From Acidobacteriota bacterium (GTDB taxonomy: Bacteria; Acidobacteriota; Terriglobia; Terriglobales; Acidobacteriaceae): a stretch of 64,000 nucleotides of DNA. The stretch is taken from NCBI GenBank assembly GCA_018268895.1, contig JAFDVP010000001.1:1116001-1180000 (forward strand), read 5' to 3'. Below are positions 56,672-64,000 of the stretch, one piece after another (the first letter of the stretch is position 1; the number at the start of each line of letters is the position of its first letter). Below the pieces are notes generated by a model. The model was not told where the DNA came from. It worked only from the letters and a program-made list of their open reading frames with translations, and searched no databases. Made by a program: the position numbers and the translations under genes.

Positions 56672-56682
56672 GAGACGTCTCA
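56671..56682 (+). promoter_or_regulatory. Operator O2: perfect palindrome TGAGACGTCTCA upstream of the sugar ABC operon
   Basis: Same twelve-base palindrome as O1 (55455). It ends four bases before the GTG at 56687 and 13 bases before the ATG at 56696, and overlaps the presumed transcription start. This fits repression of the transporter by the LacI-family protein. Confidence 0.78.
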
Positions 56683-56686
56683 TATT

Positions 56687-58252
56687 GTGAGCGTGATGCC
56701 CGAGCCATTCGAAGATATTCAGACGCCGCTTCAGCGCCAGTGTTTACTGCGCGCGCGCGGGATCTCCAAGAATTTTTCGGGCGTGCGCGCTTTACACGAT
56801 ATCTCCTTCGAACTACTTCCAGGTGAAGTGCACGCTTTGATTGGAGAGAACGGCGCGGGAAAATCTACGTTTACCAAGATCGTTACCGGAGCAATCGCCG
56901 CCGATTCAGGGTCCATCGAGATATGCGGAAAAACGGTCCACAATAACAATCCAAATCTAGCGCGTTCCCTGGGGGTGTCGGCGATCTATCAGCAGCCGTC
57001 TCTCTTCCCCCACCTAAGCGTTGCTGAGAATATCGCGCTGGCTTTAGAAAACAGCGCGTCTTCATGGCGGATCGATTGGAAGACCAGATTTTCGCGGGCA
57101 AAGGAACTGACCGATCGACTGGGCGCTCAGATCGACCTCCGGCGGTCCGCCGGGTCGCTAAGCATGGCTGAGCAGCAAATTGTTGAGATAGCAAAGGCCA
57201 TTGGATCAGAAGCGAAGATACTGTTTCTCGATGAACCTACAGCCTTATTAAGCGATCGCGAGGTTGCCAATCTCTTCAGAATCGTCCATCAGTTGCGTGA
57301 GCAAGGCGTGGGAATGGTTTACATCTCACACAGGCTTGAGGAGATTGAACAGATCGCCGATCGTGTGACTGTTCTGCGCGATGGGAGCACCATTGATTGC
57401 CGGGAGACGAAAGGGGTAAAGCGCGATGAGATGATCGCAATGATGGTCGGACGCTCTGTGGCTTCGATCTTTCCAAAGCGTTCTGTGCCCATCCGCAATA
57501 CGGTTCTAAGTGTTTCAAATTTCAGCAACCGCGATCTGGGGCTGCATGATATTTCGTTCTCGGTTCGCGGCGGAGAGATTCTCGGTTTTTCTGGCCTGGT
57601 CGGCTCTGGTCGAACAGAGCTGGCTAAGACATTGTTCGGCATGACTCCTGGAGATTCGGCGATATCGATCGCTGGACAACCCGTCCACATCACTTCTCCT
57701 CGGCAAGCCATCGATCTGGGCATCGGCTATCTGCCCGAGGACCGGCGTCAGCATGGCCTAATCATGGAGATGGACATTGCCTCGAATATCACAATGGCTA
57801 GTCCCAAAGAAGTCTCCCGGTGGGGCTTCATCGACAGAGGCAAGGAACAAGGAGTGGCGAAGCGATACGTCTCCGATCTGCAAGTCAAGACATCGAGCAC
57901 ATCGACGCCTGCGATGAATCTCTCGGGCGGGAACCAGCAAAAGGTCGCATTGGCCCGCTGGCTCGCAACGAAGCCACAGTTGATGATTCTCGATGAGCCG
58001 ACGCAGGGTGTGGATGTGGCAGCAAAGGCGGAGATCCATCATCTGATCTCGCAGATGGCCGAGGATGGTGTTGCGATCATTCTCATCTCGTCGGAGTTGC
58101 CGGAGATACTTGGGATGTGCGACAGGGTTGCAGTGTTTCATGAAAAGACCATCGTTCAGATACTGGATCGCAAGGACACCGCACAGGAAAAGATTATGGC
58201 CCTGGCCTTTGGGCACTCGCTCGATGACTCGACGTCGGGTGGCTCTGTATGA
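56687..58252 (+). CDS. CUT2 sugar ABC transporter, duplicated ATP-binding protein
   Basis: 521-residue ATPase with two tandem ABC domains, the CUT2 (RbsA/RhaT) pattern. Domain 1: Walker A GENGAGKST, signature LSMAEQQIVEIAKAI, Walker B ILFLDEPTALLSD. Domain 2: a degenerate Walker A at GLVGSGRTELAKT, signature LSGGNQQKVALARWL, Walker B LMILDEPTQGVDV. GTG at 56687 or ATG at 56696 (three codons later) starts it; neither has a clear ribosome site. It is followed by two permeases and a binding protein, and the pattern recalls the rhamnose transporter RhaTPQS. Confidence 0.9.
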   Translation: MSVMPEPFEDIQTPLQRQCLLRARGISKNFSGVRALHDISFELLPGEVHALIGENGAGKSTFTKIVTGAIAADSGSIEICGKTVHNNNPNLARSLGVSAIYQQPSLFPHLSVAENIALALENSASSWRIDWKTRFSRAKELTDRLGAQIDLRRSAGSLSMAEQQIVEIAKAIGSEAKILFLDEPTALLSDREVANLFRIVHQLREQGVGMVYISHRLEEIEQIADRVTVLRDGSTIDCRETKGVKRDEMIAMMVGRSVASIFPKRSVPIRNTVLSVSNFSNRDLGLHDISFSVRGGEILGFSGLVGSGRTELAKTLFGMTPGDSAISIAGQPVHITSPRQAIDLGIGYLPEDRRQHGLIMEMDIASNITMASPKEVSRWGFIDRGKEQGVAKRYVSDLQVKTSSTSTPAMNLSGGNQQKVALARWLATKPQLMILDEPTQGVDVAAKAEIHHLISQMAEDGVAIILISSELPEILGMCDRVAVFHEKTIVQILDRKDTAQEKIMALAFGHSLDDSTSGGSV

Positions 58253-59199
58253 CGATGCGCACCACGGAGTTCGGAGTACTTGCGGCTAATGTCGTGCTGT
58301 TGGGGGTCCTGGCATTCTGCACTCATGGCTATTTCACCCGAGGAAATCTCCTGGACCTGTTTCTGTCGGCGATGCCGGTCATGATTATTGCTGTCGGCAT
58401 GACGCTGGTGATTCTTACCGGTCATATCGATATATCGGTAGGATCGGTCTTCGCCCTGTGCAGTGTGACGATGGGAATGTGCTCTGCCAGCGGTATCGCG
58501 ACGCTCCCGAGCGCCATCGTTGCTTGTATTGCCGGGACATTGTGCGGAGCATTCAATGGTGTACTTGTAGCGAAATTACGTATTCCCTCCATCGTCGTTA
58601 CGCTTGCGACGATGGTCGCTATGCGCGATGGGCTTCGCTGGATGACGCAAGGCGCGTGGGTTGAAGGCCTGCCACCGCGGTTTCAATGGTTTGGTATGTC
58701 GTCGACGAGCTACAACATTCTTTGCTTGTTTGTTGTGACACTCCTAGTCGTGCTTTCAGCGTTTGTACTACGGCATCTGCGCTTAGGCAGGGCCGTTTTT
58801 GCTACTGGTTCGAACGAAGCAGCGGCGCGAATAGCCGGAATCGACACCAGCCGAGTTGTTCTCGGCGTATTTGCGCTGACCGGACTTCTTACTGGTCTTG
58901 CTGCTGCTCTCAACGCTACACGCTTCAAACAGATACCAAGCAACTCAGGTATTGGCCTTGAGCTGAAGGTCATTGCGGCCGTAGCAGTGGGAGGGGCTGT
59001 GATTACGGGAGGCTCGGCGAGCATCGCTGGGACCGTCCTGGGGGTCCTTCTTTTGAATAGTATCGGCTCTGCACTGACTTTTCTCGGTATCGACGCTTAC
59101 TGGGAGAAAGCGATTCAAGGGGGAATCATTCTGATAGCAGTTGCTATCGATGCAATCAAGATGCGGCGAAAGCAGGGTGACAATGCCGTCATCGCATAA
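58249..59199 (+). CDS. CUT2 sugar ABC transporter permease (first)
   Basis: 316-residue inner-membrane permease of the BPD_transp_2/RbsC type with about nine or ten hydrophobic helices. Typical segments: GMTLVILTGHIDISVGSVFA (the family's L-x-G-x-I-D-L/I-S-V-G motif), IPSIVVTLATMVAMRDGL, and AAVAVGGAVITGGSASIAGT in the cytoplasmic loop that contacts the ATPase. ATGA overlap with the ATPase gene. Two different permeases in one operon suggest a heterodimeric channel, as in RhaP/RhaQ. Confidence 0.9.
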   Translation: MTMRTTEFGVLAANVVLLGVLAFCTHGYFTRGNLLDLFLSAMPVMIIAVGMTLVILTGHIDISVGSVFALCSVTMGMCSASGIATLPSAIVACIAGTLCGAFNGVLVAKLRIPSIVVTLATMVAMRDGLRWMTQGAWVEGLPPRFQWFGMSSTSYNILCLFVVTLLVVLSAFVLRHLRLGRAVFATGSNEAAARIAGIDTSRVVLGVFALTGLLTGLAAALNATRFKQIPSNSGIGLELKVIAAVAVGGAVITGGSASIAGTVLGVLLLNSIGSALTFLGIDAYWEKAIQGGIILIAVAIDAIKMRRKQGDNAVIA

Positions 59200-61198
59200 A
59201 GGAGCACCATCCTTCCGGCTCACTGGAATACAGTGCGCTCTGCTTGCGGGGCTGTTTATTGAGTGCCTGATATTTGCGGTTTCATCTCCAGCTTTCTTTA
59301 CCGCAACGAATCTGTTCGAAATACTACGCTTCAGTGTGGAGTTAGGACTTCTAGCAGCCGCGCTAACGCCCGTACTGATAACAGGTGGCATCGATTTGTC
59401 TGTTGGATCGACGATCGGCCTCGTTTCGGTGATCTTCGGCCTTGCCTCGCATGATTTGCATTGCTCCATCCCTGTATCGATCGCAATCGGGCTGCTCATC
59501 GGTGTGGCTTGCGGGGCGCTGAATGCTGTCATGATTGCTGGATTCAGGCTGCCATCGCTGATTGTCACGTTGGGCACGTTCTCACTCTACCGCGGTATCG
59601 CAGAAGGAATGACGCACGCAGCAAGAAGTTTTACGGGCTACCCATCTTCCTTCCTGTTTCTTGGTCAGGGCTATGTTGGCGGCGTGGTTCCCGTACAGGT
59701 CTTTGTTTTTTTTGCGGTCATCGCGCTCTACGCTCTTCTCCTGCATCGTTCCGTGATTGGGCGCGCTGTCTATGCGATCGGCTTCAACGTGGATGGCGCG
59801 AGATACGCCGGTTTACCTGTCGATAAATATCTCTTCCTTGTCTACCTGCTTTGCGGAGCGACCTCCGGACTTGCTGCAATCATTTATGTCTCACACCTTG
59901 GGCTGGCTAAATCAGATCTTGGTACAGGGTTTGAGTTGCAGGCGATCACCGCAGTTGTCCTTGGCGGGACATCGGTTATGGGGGGCCGGGGAAGCATCTT
60001 TGGCACGCTGCTCGGTCTCTTTTTCCTTACGGTGCTTCAGAACGGTATGCACCTCATGGGGATGCCTTCGGAGATGACTGGGGTGATTACAGGCGTGCTG
60101 CTTTTGGCTGTTGTTGCAGTTGATCTGCTGCAAAATAAGTCTGGGGCGACTCAAAAAGATCGCATAGCGCTTTCTGGACAAAGAGTAGTTCGTCTGGCGC
60201 CTGTCCTCTTTGTGCTTATTGCTGGCGTTCTCCTGGTGGGCGTTCGATTCCATTGGGCGCACAATACCGATCGGAATGCTCTCACAGGGAGTGGCCATCG
60301 TCCCGTCATTGCAGTGATGCCCAAAGCCAAGGGTGATCCTTACTTTGTCAGCGCACGCGCGGGGGCGGAAGAGGCGGCGAAGGAACTTGGCGTCGATCTG
60401 ATATGGGACGGGCCGACAAGTCTCGATGCTTCGCAGCAAAACGAGCTTGTAGAGAACTGGATTACGCGCGGAGTGGATGCAATTGTTGTTGCAGTCGAAA
60501 ACAAAGGAAGCATCTCAACCGTATTGCGCAAGGCAAGGCAACATCACATCGCTGTGCTTACCTGGGATGCCGACGCAGAGACAAATGCGCGAGACTATTT
60601 TCTTAATCAGGCAACTCCCGAAGGAATCGCAGATGCACTCGTCGACGAAGCTGCAAGGCTACTTCCCGATGGGGGGCAGTTTGCGATCATTACGGGAGCC
60701 TTGAGCGCTGAGAATCAGAACGAATGGATTGCATTCATCAAAGCATCTGTTGCCAAAAAGCATCCGGATCTGAAGCTTGTTACGGTACTTCCGAGCGATG
60801 ATGATCGCGACAAGGCATTTCAGCAGACGCAGACGATTTTGAAGGTTTATCCCGAGATTCGTCTCGTAATGGCGATCTCAGCGCCGGCTGTGCCTGGAGC
60901 AGCGGAGGCAGTTCAGCAATCGAAACGATCTGTCGACGTTATTGGCCTTTCGCTGCCTTCCATCTGTAAGCCATATATTCACAGCGGAGTGGTGCGGTCG
61001 ATCGTTCTCTGGAACACAAGAGACCTGGGCTATCTGACCGTATATGCCGGGTGGCTCGATGCTACAAAGCGAATCGCTGCCGGAACTAGCTCAGTGACGG
61101 CAGGACGCCTAGGAAGACTTGACGTAAAGGGTAGCGAGATTGTTCTCGGCAAGCCTCTGCTCATCAACAAGGACAATATCGATCAGCTGCCATTCTAA
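59183..61198 (+). CDS. Fusion: CUT2 sugar permease plus periplasmic sugar-binding protein
   Basis: 671 residues in one open frame. Residues about 1-325 are the second RbsC/RhaP-type permease (ALTPVLITGGIDLSVGSTIG; LGGTSVMGGRGSIFGTLLG). Residues about 338-357 form an added helix (APVLFVLIAGVLLVGVRF). From about 372 a full periplasmic-binding domain follows (PVIAVMPKAKGDPYFVSARA, AIVVAVENKGSISTVLRKAR, VLTWDADAE, VVRSIVLWNTRDLGYLTVYA), resembling RhaS/LsrB. The ATG at 59183 has AGGGTGA 5 bases upstream and overlaps the previous permease by 17 bases. No stop or frameshift lies between the halves. Ends 4 bases into the convergent gene. Confidence 0.88.
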   Translation: MPSSHKGAPSFRLTGIQCALLAGLFIECLIFAVSSPAFFTATNLFEILRFSVELGLLAAALTPVLITGGIDLSVGSTIGLVSVIFGLASHDLHCSIPVSIAIGLLIGVACGALNAVMIAGFRLPSLIVTLGTFSLYRGIAEGMTHAARSFTGYPSSFLFLGQGYVGGVVPVQVFVFFAVIALYALLLHRSVIGRAVYAIGFNVDGARYAGLPVDKYLFLVYLLCGATSGLAAIIYVSHLGLAKSDLGTGFELQAITAVVLGGTSVMGGRGSIFGTLLGLFFLTVLQNGMHLMGMPSEMTGVITGVLLLAVVAVDLLQNKSGATQKDRIALSGQRVVRLAPVLFVLIAGVLLVGVRFHWAHNTDRNALTGSGHRPVIAVMPKAKGDPYFVSARAGAEEAAKELGVDLIWDGPTSLDASQQNELVENWITRGVDAIVVAVENKGSISTVLRKARQHHIAVLTWDADAETNARDYFLNQATPEGIADALVDEAARLLPDGGQFAIITGALSAENQNEWIAFIKASVAKKHPDLKLVTVLPSDDDRDKAFQQTQTILKVYPEIRLVMAISAPAVPGAAEAVQQSKRSVDVIGLSLPSICKPYIHSGVVRSIVLWNTRDLGYLTVYAGWLDATKRIAAGTSSVTAGRLGRLDVKGSEIVLGKPLLINKDNIDQLPF

Positions 61199-62259
61199 GG
61201 GACGATCGTATCTTCAATTGCCGCTTGCACCGCCTGGGCGCTATCAAGAATTTCAAGGGCGATCTGGAACCTGCGCACTTCACCGGGTTGGATGGTCTGG
61301 AGCGTTCCTCTTTGGCGTTCGGCTGAACGACCGAGCGTCCTGCAATTCCCGGGCTCCAGACCAAGCACGAAATGATTCTCGCCGGTCATCTTCCACTGTA
61401 CAAATTCCGGAAGCGTCGTTGCATCGTAGCTGAGCCGAATACCAAAGTCGGGACGATTGCGATCACGAACGAGGACCACTGTAGCCCAACCATTGGTCTT
61501 GCGTTTCATCTCGTGGAAATACACTCGTTCCTTCTGGTTTCGTACCGGCGCTTCAAACATCATCCAGTTGTCTAAACTCTCCTGAGACAATCCATCGATC
61601 GGATTGACCTTTGAAGGAGACGCGAATATCCGGGAGTTTTCCGTCAAAAGAGGGTAGCCAAAGTTGAAGTGATAAAGAACCATCAGGGGGCTTTCTCTCA
61701 CTCCCTGATTTTCAACGCGGTCTTCAATTGTGAAAGCTTTGCTGCGTAGTGTGGTCGATATGGTTCTCTCAAGAAGCAGGTTTGCCCCATGAACGGCGGT
61801 CTCTCTGGCACGCCCTCGAATCTCAAACCGGCAGTCATCGTTATCCCAGGTCTCATCCCAACTGACATGCTCAGCGGAGGTATTTGAAATAGATCCGTGG
61901 AGTCCCAGTTCCCGGCCGTCGTCAATTGATGGCGACCCAACTGTCGTGAGGCCGCAGGTTGTCAGCAGGCCGCCAGCAAATGTCTCGAGCCAGTCCAGCC
62001 CGCGGCTTGAGTAATACGATGGATGAACCAGCCCGGTGGGCGAATGCCAGCACAAAGACTGGCCGAGAAAGCTGGCCTCATAGATGTCCATGCCCTTGTC
62101 GGGAACGATCCAGAGCTCCAAGCCAGCCGCAGTGCGAACGCGCAGCGTTGCGATTCCCTTGCCTCGTCCCTCGGCGTTGACGAGGCTGGTAATGCCGCCT
62201 ACCTGGGAGAGTTTGCCGACACGAGTAAGTAACGCTTCTTTCGCCCCTTGCTTACTCAT
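61195..62259 (-). CDS. DUF4432-family aldose-epimerase-like protein
   Basis: 354 residues of the galactose-mutarotase-like beta-sandwich family. Landmarks: LELWIVPDKGMDIYEASFLG, LTTCGLTTVGSP, ELGLHGSISN (His in the presumed active site), FNFGYPLLTENS and FVLGLEPGNCRTLGR. Members of this family act on sugars or keto-sugars in carbohydrate loci. Overlaps the transporter fusion by 4 bases at the 3' end, with 37 bases to the upstream DUF1080 gene on the same strand. Probably part of catabolism of the transporter's substrate. Confidence 0.85.
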   Translation of the reverse strand: MSKQGAKEALLTRVGKLSQVGGITSLVNAEGRGKGIATLRVRTAAGLELWIVPDKGMDIYEASFLGQSLCWHSPTGLVHPSYYSSRGLDWLETFAGGLLTTCGLTTVGSPSIDDGRELGLHGSISNTSAEHVSWDETWDNDDCRFEIRGRARETAVHGANLLLERTISTTLRSKAFTIEDRVENQGVRESPLMVLYHFNFGYPLLTENSRIFASPSKVNPIDGLSQESLDNWMMFEAPVRNQKERVYFHEMKRKTNGWATVVLVRDRNRPDFGIRLSYDATTLPEFVQWKMTGENHFVLGLEPGNCRTLGRSAERQRGTLQTIQPGEVRRFQIALEILDSAQAVQAAIEDTIVP

Positions 62260-62296
62260 ACGCCTAACGCCCTTTTGTGCTGAACCGTAGCGGCTC

Positions 62297-63175
62297 TTAT
62301 GGAAGTTTCTTCAGCCAGATATTGCGGTGCGAGATCTTTACATCTCCTCCGCCTTCGATCTCAAATGCTAACAGACCCTCGGCTTTATAAAATTTGGGGT
62401 CCGTATCGACAAGCACCGCCATGACGTGCCCATTGATAATATGCGTGAAAGTGTGACCGTCGGCTATGATCTCAAACTGATTCCATTCACCCGGCTTAAT
62501 GTAAGACTTCAACTCATCGGAACTCCCCAGAGTCGCAAGCAGCCTCGGCTTCTGTCCGGGCTCGGTTGCAACCACCTGTCCGCGCCATGCAATGATTCCG
62601 CGCGGACTGTCCTGTTCATAGAGCTGACCGGAATAGCGGTTGTTGTAGTCGAAGTCCCCCTGGTACCCCATCAGGTTCCACTTGGCATGTTGCTGTAAGG
62701 TGTCCTGGTTGCGCTTGAATCTCAGCTTCTGCTCTTCGGTCATCTGGGCAAGACGTTCAGGTGGAATCTGGCGTATCTGGGGCAGAACGCTTGTGCTGCG
62801 ATATTGAATGCCGCCGTTGGCTCCTGTGCCTTCCAGCTTCATCTCAAGCCTGAGCCTGAAGTTGCCCACCTCGCCGCCGCGCCAGATAATATTGGTCGTT
62901 CCTGACGGGTGCTGGTCGCTCGAAACGCCAACAATGGCGCCATCTTCGACATGCCAGACCTCTGGCGGTCCATCCCAGCCGTTCAGAGTCTTGCCATCGA
63001 AGATCTGCGTCCACCCGGTATGGTCGTTGAAATCGATCGGTTCCGGCTGGACGAAACGGCCACCACCGGCAGGAGGTGCGGCAGGACGCTGTGCATTGCA
63101 AAGCGATGGCGAGACCATACCAACAGATGCAATAGCGATCACAGCCGCGGCGCGCCAGAAACCTTGTCGGAACAT
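62297..63175 (-). CDS. Secreted DUF1080 (3-keto-disaccharide hydrolase) family protein
   Basis: 292 residues, start at the ATG at 63175 (GAGGAG six bases upstream; the ATG at 63181 would abut the site). Signal peptide VIAIASVGMVSPSLCNAQ. The domain has the concanavalin-like features GWTQIFDGKTLNGWDGPPE, WHVEDGAIVG and NFRLRLEMKLEGTGANGGIQ, and ends EIEGGGDVKISHRNIWLKKL. Characterised DUF1080 proteins cleave 3-keto-glycosides. Next to a Gfo/Idh oxidoreductase, which can make 3-keto sugars, this fits a 3-keto-glycoside route. Confidence 0.9.
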   Translation of the reverse strand: MFRQGFWRAAAVIAIASVGMVSPSLCNAQRPAAPPAGGGRFVQPEPIDFNDHTGWTQIFDGKTLNGWDGPPEVWHVEDGAIVGVSSDQHPSGTTNIIWRGGEVGNFRLRLEMKLEGTGANGGIQYRSTSVLPQIRQIPPERLAQMTEEQKLRFKRNQDTLQQHAKWNLMGYQGDFDYNNRYSGQLYEQDSPRGIIAWRGQVVATEPGQKPRLLATLGSSDELKSYIKPGEWNQFEIIADGHTFTHIINGHVMAVLVDTDPKFYKAEGLLAFEIEGGGDVKISHRNIWLKKLP

Positions 63176-63208
63176 ATCCATCTCCTCGTTACTCGTGAGA
63201 GTTTATCG

Positions 63209-64000
63209 TCAGGAAGCGATCGCTTCCCACTGCTTCGTTTTCGCCGACTTCAGAACGGCGTCAGTGACATGGTCGACCGCCAACCCGTCCTTGAAGGTAG
63301 GTGCCACTTCGCGCCCCTCACCGAGGGCTTTCAGAAAGTCGGCCACTTGATGAATGAACGTATGTTCGTAACCAATCTGTAAGCCAGGTACCCACCACTG
63401 CTTCATGTAAGGGTGGTCGCTATCGGTAATGTGAATGCTCTTCCAGCCGCGCAGGCGTCCCTCATCGCGATGGTCGAAGTATTCCAGGCGATGGAGGTCA
63501 TGCAGGTCCCATCTGGCCGATGCGCGTTCTCCGTTGATCTCCAATGTAAAGAGTGCTTTGTGGCCACGGGCGTATCGCGTCGCCTCAAAGAGCGCCATTG
63601 AGCCGTTTTGAAAGCGGCCGATAAAGGAGCTGGCATCGTCAATTCCAACAGGCTCCATCTTTCCGCTCAGGCTGTGCTTGCGTTCCTTAATGAAAGTCTC
63701 CGTCATCGCGGCAACTTCAGTGAGTGATCCATTCAGCCACAATGCCATATCGATATTGTGTGCAAGAAGATCGCCCGTAACACCGCTGCCGGCCACGGAA
63801 GAATCGAGACGCCACAAGCCCTCGCCGCCTTGCGGGAGATCCTGGGAGATCGTCCAGTCCTGTAGAAACTGCGAGCGATAGTGAAATATCCGTCCGAAGC
63901 GACCTTCGTTCAAAAGCTCTTTCAGAAGAGCTAGAGCTGGAACGCGGCGATAGTTGTACCAGACCATGTTCGGACTCTTCGACGATTCGACTGCGTCTAC
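63209..64000 (-). CDS. Gfo/Idh/MocA-family oxidoreductase (5' end outside the window)
   Basis: C-terminal part of a sugar or inositol dehydrogenase. The frame is open to base 64000, so the N-terminal Rossmann domain with the NAD site and the catalytic Lys lies beyond the window. Visible: [27 protein letters not shown] (the family's H-x3-D segment), [15 protein letters not shown] and [16 protein letters not shown]. 264 residues are in view. It is the third gene of the minus-strand set beside DUF1080 and DUF4432. Confidence 0.9.
   Translation of the reverse strand, partial: VDAVESSKSPNMVWYNYRRVPALALLKELLNEGRFGRIFHYRSQFLQDWTISQDLPQGGEGLWRLDSSVAGSGVTGDLLAHNIDMALWLNGSLTEVAAMTETFIKERKHSLSGKMEPVGIDDASSFIGRFQNGSMALFEATRYARGHKALFTLEINGERASARWDLHDLHRLEYFDHRDEGRLRGWKSIHITDSDHPYMKQWWVPGLQIGYEHTFIHQVADFLKALGEGREVAPTFKDGLAVDHVTDAVLKSAKTKQWEAIAS

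Overview
The window looks like a chromosomal segment of an acidobacterium, probably class Terriglobia (the Edaphobacter/Granulicella/Terriglobus type). This is inferred from gene content: a hopanoid cluster, a complete Tol-Pal set, secreted carboxypeptidase-regulatory-like proteins, DUF1080 and Gfo/Idh sugar genes. A family of short intergenic repeats beginning GTCATTCYGAGCGAAGC also fits. No database search was possible. The DNA is GC-rich, densely coding and mostly housekeeping. There is no prophage, insertion sequence or CRISPR array. The accessory regions are about 49-56 kb (secreted and surface genes) and 55-64 kb (a LacI-controlled sugar locus).

Layout: 1-2440 is the end of the phosphate operon pstC-pstA-pstB-phoU, with overlapping stops and starts. 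2437-8758 (minus) is an AddAB-type helicase/nuclease pair. 8865-12808 holds a CusF-SCO copper lipoprotein, a CBS protein, a small membrane protein and an ABC exporter. 12870-19923 is Tol-Pal: tolQ-tolR-tolA/tonB and tolB-pal-cpoB on the minus strand, separated by a Tat-leader mannonate-dehydratase-like gene on the plus strand. 20081-22005 is recN and a 48-residue metallothionein-like ORF. 22171-29727 is an isoprenoid/hopanoid run: ispH, squalene-hopene cyclase, hpnH, an unknown gene, hpnA, hpnG and a zinc dehydrogenase. 29873-34265 (minus) is a PDZ-bearing sensor kinase with an NtrC-type regulator. 34512-42234 holds a hydrolase, an M20 peptidase, dnaE, accA and a CPBP protease. 42393-49451 holds a secreted unknown, a zinc-ribbon miniprotein, an amidinotransferase-fold protein lacking its expected cysteine, pyrF, rlpA, thiD, an unknown, thiS and a glycosyltransferase. 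49640-55321 holds two secreted CarboxypepD_reg-like proteins, tRNA-Ser(GGA), a GT-C-like membrane protein and a heme c/HhH protein.

55570-64000 is the most distinctive region. A LacI-family regulator is followed by a CUT2 (RhaTPQ-like) sugar importer. Its second permease is fused in one polypeptide to the periplasmic sugar-binding protein. The same perfect 12-bp palindrome, TGAGACGTCTCA, lies upstream of both the regulator and the transporter. Convergent to it are a DUF4432 epimerase-like gene, a secreted DUF1080 protein and a Gfo/Idh/MocA oxidoreductase cut by the window edge.
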